From positions 791,001 through 855,000 of the forward strand of contig JAQFVV010000256.1 in the NCBI GenBank assembly GCA_028023455.1: a stretch of DNA of 64,000 nucleotides. The letters are read 5' to 3'. The DNA comes from Epiperipatus broadwayi (taxonomy: Eukaryota > Onychophora > Udeonychophora > Euonychophora > Peripatidae). The notes beneath the pieces are model-generated. The model was given only the letters and a program-made list of their open reading frames with translations. It ran no database searches and had not been told where the DNA came from. Below are positions 57,603-64,000 of the stretch, piece by piece (position 1 is the stretch's first letter; every line of letters starts with the position of its first letter). The translations under genes and the position numbers were made by a program.

Positions 57603-58525
57603 CAGAAATATTTTGAGAAAAAGGTCACAATTTTACAAATGTAAAATAAGAGAAACAAGCAAATAATTCTAATAGCAAATAATTTCTTTTAAAACATGTT
57701 TTTAATGGCAATAAAAATCAGAAGAGCAACAAACAATGATAATTCTTTATTTCAAATTGCTTTTATGAAATATTATAAGTCAACTGCTGTAAATATAAAT
57801 GATATTTATTTCTTTTCTAAATATAATAATATGTTTGAAGCAATCAGCAATTTAAAAAAAATATTCAAATAAATAAATGAATATGTAAATTTGAGATGAA
57901 TAGATATATTATTTGTTTTCATATGAGACAATTCTGAATATAGTCTTTTAATTAGGATAATTAAAAAATTGTTTTTCATAAATTTGTTTTTTATGAAAAG
58001 ACAATTTTAAATAATTGTCACTGCTTTTCTGTATAGGCTTAATATTTTTATAAAAATTCATTGCTCTACATCTGAGTTTGATATAAGTAGATTGCCTATT
58101 TTTATTAGCAAAAATTAGTACTCATAATTAATTAAAAGTTATTTAAAACATGTTGAAGATAGTCTTTTAGCAAAGTTCAGAATTTAACTAAGGTTATATA
58201 ACAATGAAATAAGATACTTTTTATGTGACTTTTCTTTTCCTTTGGCTTCTTTGAAAAATATTAGAATTTCTTTTAGCATTTTTTTTTAAATTATTGTTTG
58301 ATAAATCAGTTGAACACATGCTTTGAAAGCAAATACTGCATGGATTACTTGCTAGTTCTTTACTCTATCATAAATATAAAAAATAAAACTTTAAACTTTA
58401 ACAATGATTTTAAAAATAGTCAAATAAAAACCAAACAATTTACTTCAAAACTAAAATAAAGTTAAAATTTGAAGTGAAAGTTTGAAGTGAAGGGTAAATA
58501 AATTTTAAGTGTGTATATTTTTATA
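57603..58525. other. A+T-rich stretch, no gene seen
   Basis: Nothing recognised. Confidence 0.4.
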
Positions 58526-58985
58526 CTAGTGTCTGTGTTGCTCTTTTTTCCACATCCATGCATCAAGATTTTTACTACATTTTCTTTTTGTCAAATCAAT
58601 CATTTGTAGGTCTAAATTTGTAGTATTCAAATTACTGGCACATTGTTGATTTTTTGATTGATCTGATCTTGAACTCTGTACTTTAAATCCAGACAATTGA
58701 TCACTTGACCATCTAGACAATAAATGAACTTCTTAATCACCAATTTTTGTAAACTCTAAATAATTATCAAATGTATTATTTAATAATAATTTTAACTGAT
58801 TTTTAAATTAAACATTCTTTTTATTCAAATACTCTTTTTTAATTTTTCTTTTGCATTAGCTAAAAACTTTTCAATATTAGACATTAATTGAATAACCATT
58901 TTAAAACGCACATTACTTTTAATAATTTTTTTTAACATTCAATATTTCATGTGCATTGCTCCAACCACACACATGTACATTAAAT
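58526..58985 (-). pseudogene. Possible decayed coding sequence, unidentified
   Basis: The minus strand has a 64-codon open piece (58,526-58,720; RWSSDQLSGFKVQSSRSDQS, ending DAWMWKKEQHRH) and, upstream across stops and frame changes, phrases that look coding (VIQLMSNIEKFLANAKEKL near 58,830-58,900; FDNYLEFTKIGDEV-like near 58,740). Amino-acid use is more protein-like than in the chance frames elsewhere. I do not recognise a family; an old retrotransposon or other mobile-element gene is possible. It could also be chance. Confidence 0.2.
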
Positions 58986-59690
58986 GTAGCCATTTTTAAA
59001 CAATAAAAATAAATTAGTTATTGACTGACATTTAATAATCAATTAAAAATTAACACTAATTTCAATCAATTATACTTACTATTTTAAACTCTAATTTTAA
59101 ATACTCTCACATAAATTGATATTTAATAAAACATAACATTTATTCTAAAACTATTTATTTTAAAAATCAATAATTAGAAATTCTAATAAAATTATTTATT
59201 TTAGACAACATAAAACAACTTTATCTATTACATCTGTTTGAAATATATTAAGCACTAGATTAATTCTTTTTTAGTTTAAAAATTTAATTTTATTTTTTCA
59301 AGTAAATATTAAACAATCTAAGATGACTTTTAAATAACTGCTATCTAACTAGGCTAACTGAGTTACTTTAACTCATATTATTGAAACACATAACTTAAAA
59401 TTTTTGTTTTAATAGCACAGATGAAGAAATTTATTTACTATAATCTTATTTTAAAAAATTGAATGCTTTAAAATGTATATCTATCCTACAGGGTTAAATA
59501 TATAATTATTAATACATATATGCTTATAAGCATTATATATTGTAATTTATTTAGAGAAAGATATATGGTACTATAAAATATGGTGTACAATGGTTTCTCA
59601 TTAAACAAAATCAGAAATTTCCATACATAAGTTGTAAGTCCAGAACTTTTATTAACCAAAATAAGTATTTCCTTTTTTTAAACCCCATAC
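58986..59690. other. A+T-rich stretch, no gene seen
   Basis: Nothing recognised. Confidence 0.4.
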
Positions 59691-60960
59691 ATACTACAGT
59701 CAACTCATATATTTCTTCCTCCTCATTATCCAAATATTTTTTCATTCTTAATTATTTTTAATTCTCTTATCCCATTTTTTTAAAAAAACTGTTTTCTTAT
59801 TCCATAATTCTTTCTTATATTGACCAATTTCATTCTAAAGAATTAAACAAAAAATCATGAAATCATTATCTCTTTCATACTCTTTACTTTTACATTTTTT
59901 TCAATCTCCATAAAATTTATTGTGATTCATATCTTATATGCAACAATTCAAAAATAAGTATATGTTATTCTTTCTATCATCACTATATAAACTAGATCTA
60001 CAATCCAAATCCTCATTCTAGTTTTGCTTCCATCTATTGATCTATCTTCTTTTTTCATTCCTCATAATTATGTATCAATTATATATTCTCTGTATATTTT
60101 TTTTACATAAATACATGAAAATAAACCTTTGCACATAATTAAAAACTTCTATCTGTTGTATTTGCTTTTGCTTCCACTTAATCTCCATTTAAGCCCTTTT
60201 TTACCAATCTGTTTTTATTCATATAATATTATTTTTTAAACATTTTAAATTTACTTTCAATTCCCCTTATTAAATTAAAAATTCATATGAGGATTTTACC
60301 TGCAATAGCTGATTTACCATTTACAGTTCACCTTCCCCATTTCCAATATATATCTGTCTACTTTTTTGTATTTTATCTTAAAATTTCTGATTTATTGGCC
60401 AATAAAAACTATAGCATTCAAAATAGATTTCAGTATTTCTTTTCAAATAATTATATTTAATTCACATTTATTATATTTAAAAAAATGCCACTTTTTAATC
60501 ACATTTTTTTTTTACTTTTAAACTGTAATTCCCAACTATATAAATATAATTCCATTTTTTTATTTAACAAAGTATATAAATAACTGTATTTTTTCATTTC
60601 TTTAAAACAAATATCTTTAATTTTTTATCCTTTGATTTACCATTTTCCATTAAGATCTTAGATTTTTTTATTGCTAAATTTAAATTTTGTATTTTCTGCT
60701 TTTCCATACTCCTGTATGAGCAATTCCATATCTTCTACATTGATTGCAAAAAAAAAAATGCTATATAAAAACCCCACTTGTAAATGCGATATCTTTTTCC
60801 AAGCTCAGAAACCATAATGCAAGCAATAAATAGATTTATTGGACATTAACTATTCTACCTCAATTGACTTATTGATAATCCATTACAGGTTTAAGGTTTT
60901 CTCAATATCTTTATATGAAATCATTTACAAGCCTTTTTATAATGCTCCAGAAACTTATTG
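59691..60960 (-). pseudogene. LINE copy 3, strongly decayed RT and C-terminal part
   Basis: Minus-strand phrases line up with LINE copy 1. AINVEDMELLIQEYGKAENT (about 60,690-60,750) matches the stretch just after FADD (residues 285-306 there: AERREDMEIML...). Near 59,940-60,000, SSLYSDDRKNNIYLFLNC has the same length and layout as the CCHC segment CKLCKEGIENIRHLLIEC, with only the last Cys kept. Between them the order and spacing are as expected. Stops are numerous and there are frameshifts. It was recognised by pattern, not alignment, so the limits are approximate. Confidence 0.55.
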
Positions 60961-61056
60961 ATGTTATTTTTTTATTTATTTTTTTCCAAAAAGCTTGTTG
61001 TTTGTTAATATTGGATCTATAATTATATTATCTATTGTTTTTGGTTCCATATTGTC

Positions 61057-61136
61057 TTTTTATACTTTATTAGTTATATATTGATTCTATTTTTCATTTA
61101 TACTTTATTAGTTATATATTGATTCTATTTTTCATT
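61057..61136 (+). repeat. Tandem duplication, about 40-bp unit
   Basis: TACTTTATTAGTTATATATT followed by GATTCTATTTTTCATT occurs twice in succession without differences that I can see. Probably replication slippage. Confidence 0.85.
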
Positions 61137-61382
61137 TTTGATCTATTTATAACTATATAAATAAGAACTTACTTTTAAAGTCTTGTCTTTTCTATTCATA
61201 TAGATATAATAGTTTTTTTTTTAAATTATGATACAATAATAATACCTTTTGATTGCTTTTATTGATCTGTTTAATATTGTAATTATTTGAAAGTTATTGT
61301 TTAGACTTTTCTTATTTTAATACTATAGTGACATAATTTGACTTGTAATCAGTAATAACTATAAATTATCTTTAATATTAAA

Positions 61383-61565
61383 TTTCTTTCTCTCTCTGTC
61401 TTTGTCTTTATCTCTTATCTCAAATTAAATATTTTTTCCTTCCTTTCATCTCTTTTTTGATCTCTTCCTCACTTTTTTTCCATTTTTCTTGCTCTTCTTC
61501 ACTTTTTTATCTTTTTCATTTTTTATTTCTCTCTTCTCTTTTTCTCTTCCCTTCTCTCTGTTATT
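61383..61565. repeat. Polypyrimidine tract, about 180 bp
   Basis: Almost only C and T on the plus strand (TTTCTTTCTCTCTCTGTCTT at the start, CTCTTCCCTTCTCTCTG at the end). On the minus strand it would read as Lys/Glu/Arg-rich residues, so it may be the charged linker of LINE copy 3 or simple low complexity; both are open. Confidence 0.7.
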
Positions 61566-62265
61566 TCATTATAATTTGTTAAGAATTGGGAACTATCCAT
61601 CTTTAATATATACATCTAAATAAATACTTTTGCTATGTTTTTTTTGTTTATATACAAATGTGAAATAAAATGAAAATAATATTACCTTATATATAAAAAA
61701 ATTAAATATTCTCTCAATGTATTTTCAAGACCTTTGTCAATTATGCTCAACACTAAAAATGCATTATGATTATTTTCAATATTTTTCTTCATATGTGAAG
61801 TAATATTAATTAGTATCACTACTAATTTATTTCACTTCACTGGTGGAATTATGGTTTTTTTAATAAATTATTATAGTTTAAAATAGTATGTCATTGATTT
61901 TATGAACAATGACTCTGTAAGCACAAGTCAATTTAAACATCAGTATATTCTTCTAGTAGAGGTAAACCTTAAAGTACCATTGAAGTAATTAAATATAGCA
62001 AATTAAATCATTACTCCAGCAAATATGCATTTTCAGGACATATAATAATAATGTAATTACAATTGATTATTTTAAACAGTTATAATTCAAAAATGTTAAA
62101 ATAATAGTTATATTATGAACTATGAATAAGCCAGAAAATGTAATAAATTTAATGTCAGGGATAAATAAGAAATAGATATCATTCGATTTCTGTAAAAAAA
62201 GAGGGCCCAAAAGGTAAAACTAGATATATGGATCTAAATTTTAAATTAGATTCAAGAATAAATGA
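61566..62265. other. A+T-rich stretch, no gene seen
   Basis: The segment 61,730-61,850 (CATATGTGAAGTAATATTAA) weakly recalls the fragment at 1711-1795. Nothing else recognised. Confidence 0.35.
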
Positions 62266-63760
62266 TAGTTTTATAAATAGCACTCCAGTAAATTATAATA
62301 AAATATTGAAAATTATTAAAAAAATAAAAAAATTGTATAATTATAATGGAAAATTGTAATACTATAGTAAAACAAGGAAGAGATGATAAATTTATTGGAA
62401 ATTATGAATTTGAAATAAAAAATGGAATGTATGAAAAGTTGATTTTTTTTGTACAGAAAATAGTGCAGTAATAATGAACTCATAATAAAATATTGCATAC
62501 ACACACAAAGGTAGATTTACATGTAGAAAGATGACAATAGTAAATTTAGATGTTTTGATTTAAAATAGGTTAAGAGTATGTGTGAACTTCTTGGAACTAA
62601 TATAGATTTAAATCACAATTTAATCGTGACAAAATTAAGTTTACTTTTTACAAAAAAAAAAAAAAAGAACTGAAATAAGAAACCAAATAGACTATTTATC
62701 AATTAAAGTAGAACATTATTGTAAAAGTGAATCCAAATAAATTTCAAAACTAATTTATTTAAAAAAAGAGCAATATATCTTGATTATTAAATAAATAATA
62801 AAGATAAAAAATTTTGACTTTTATTTAAGATAGAAGTATAATTAGAAAATTTAACAATGAATTGTGATAAGAAAGAGATAACAATAAAAGTATAATGGAA
62901 AGCTGTAGAGAAATTATTTATAAAAAGGTAAATTCAATTTAATATATAATAGATTAAAATAATGGAAAAACAGGATCAGTGGAATAAAATAGTGGTTGAA
63001 AATGACAATGGAAATTATTAATAAAAAAAATAGGTACATTGGTAAAAATAAAAAGCTGTTATCTATATCAATAAAAAGTGTGTAAATCAGAATAATAAAG
63101 AAAGCAATTATAATAGCATTAATTGAAATGAAAACTGTAAAAATACAGAGTGTTTATGAGATTTTATTGAAATATGAAATATTAGAGTGAAATGGTGTGA
63201 CATAATTGTTTGATATTTATAAGGCAATTTATGACTCAAAATTGGCCACAAATTTATATTTAGTTAATTGAAATATAATGTGGTTAAAGTGCAATAGTGG
63301 ATCATAAATATTGGATTTCTAATGGATTGAAGATCAGTTTGAATTTAGAAAAAATAGAAGTTCACACAAAAATACAATGGAGTGATGAGAATCTTTATTG
63401 AAAAATATAAATAATTAAAAAACAAGTTTATATTTGTTTATTGATCTTGAAAAGACATTTAATAAATATTTTATCTTATTTTGTTAGATATATTTAATAG
63501 GAAAAATATAGATTGAAAGTGAAAACATTTATTTAAAAATGTGTTCATGAATCAGGTGATACAAGTATTCTTAAATTTTGTGATAGATAGTAGAGAAGGA
63601 AAAGACCAGAATAGTTTTCTAGTTTTTATTTTATTTAATAAATAATTAGAAGAATTGTTGAATAAATGTGGTTGGGATAAGAATGGAATTAACATTAATG
63701 TAATATGATATGGTGTATCAGGTTTGTGAAAGTATTTAGAGATCGTGAGTATAAAGATAA
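62266..63760 (+). pseudogene. Strongly decayed RTE-like LINE (different subfamily)
   Basis: Plus-strand remnants in the right order. Endonuclease part: NYNKILKIIKKIKKLYNYNG (about 62,290-62,352, ahead of the GDFN place), then DDKFIGNYEFEIKNGMYEKL (about 62,380-62,440), then NHNLIVTKLSLLFT (about 62,612-62,652), the S-D-H-N-L-x-x-x-K-x-x-L place. RT part: DQFGFRKNRSSHKNTME (about 63,331-63,382), a following stretch with FVYLIDLEKTFNK-like residues across a frame change (about 63,430-63,475), and later a VIDSREG segment near the expected R-Q-G region. Stops are everywhere. The wording (QFGFRK, LIDLEK) differs from RTE copies 1 and 2, so it is another family. Limits approximate. Confidence 0.6.
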
Positions 63761-64000
63761 GTACTTTTTTTTATTTTTAAAATGTTTTGTCATTTGTTAA
63801 TGCTGGCGGGAACTTTATTTATATTTGAACAGTTGCAATGAGTTAATCTCAAAACATCACCTATAAATATTTAGCACTGTAGGTTTTTATTTATTATTTA
63901 GATATAGTATAAAATATATAATTAAAAAAAAAAATTAAAAATCATATAGGACGTTTTAATAATATACCATGCTTAAAAATAGTTATTGATGATATCATTA
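63761..64000. other. A+T-rich end of window
   Basis: Nothing recognised; the decayed LINE may continue further. Confidence 0.3.

Noticed and set aside
1-64000. CRISPR array, bacterial operons or riboswitches
   Set aside because: No regularly spaced short repeats with unique spacers and no prokaryotic gene structure; the content is eukaryotic transposons.
1-64000. LTR retrotransposon or endogenous virus
   Set aside because: No paired LTRs, protease or integrase motifs, or capsid-like frames recognised.

Overview
This is a gene-poor, very A+T-rich stretch of animal nuclear DNA, probably from an invertebrate with a large, repeat-laden genome. The grounds are decayed non-LTR retrotransposons of the RTE class, a second LINE family that I associate from memory with chelicerates (ticks), tRNA-derived SINEs, hAT-type non-autonomous transposons, palindromic elements joined to (TA)n microsatellites, and no bacterial gene structure. 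I cannot name the organism. I find no intact host gene, true tRNA gene, rRNA, CRISPR array or endogenous virus.

Layout. 1-6.3 kb: a diverged tandem duplication, then a broken RTE copy split by two composite palindromic (foldback) elements. 8.1-10.9 kb: the best-preserved protein sequence of the window, a 5'-truncated LINE on the minus strand with a 554-codon reverse-transcriptase (RT) frame. A decayed relative lies at 18.8-20.1 kb and a third at 59.7-61.0 kb. 14.1-16.8 kb: palindromic microsatellite-linked elements, a hairpin, a perfect 63-bp tandem duplication and a SINE. 20.8-21.4 kb and 35.5-35.9 kb: two related palindromic MITEs. 24.8-26.3 kb: two short copies of the repeat that builds the 3-6 kb foldbacks, one flanked by TTAA. 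30.3-34.7 kb: a full-length but mutated RTE bounded by a 9-bp target duplication, with a 1,047-bp foldback (own 6-bp duplication) inserted in its last coding segment. 39.9-40.1 kb: another palindromic MITE. 43.2-48.5 kb: (TA)n-linked elements, two of them near-identical in inverted orientation. 48.9-49.8 kb: a foldback with a 344-bp repeated unit. 50.2-50.6 kb: a tRNA-derived sequence between 54-bp inverted repeats. 51.0-52.05 kb: a TA-flanked MITE with a hAT element inserted in its right terminal repeat. 55.8-56.5 kb: a second, inverted hAT copy. 62.3-63.8 kb: a strongly decayed RTE-like element.

How the parts relate. The autonomous machinery seen (LINE and RTE endonuclease/RT) is broken in every copy. 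The SINEs (16.7, 27.4, 48.6, 53.5, 54.9 kb) have A-rich tails and target duplications, as expected if a LINE moved them, but which one is not shown. The hAT, TTAA and TA MITEs would need transposases encoded elsewhere. The most distinctive feature is a repeated architecture: at least three foldback families of unrelated sequence, each built of a repeated unit arranged as forward, partial forward, inverted. In two of them the unit is close to 340 bp and the left end starts a few tens of bases further into the unit than the right end. Three stretches keep more CpG than their surroundings (about 7.0, 14.75-15.5 and 41.7-42.7 kb) and are the best candidates for non-repetitive host regulatory sequence.
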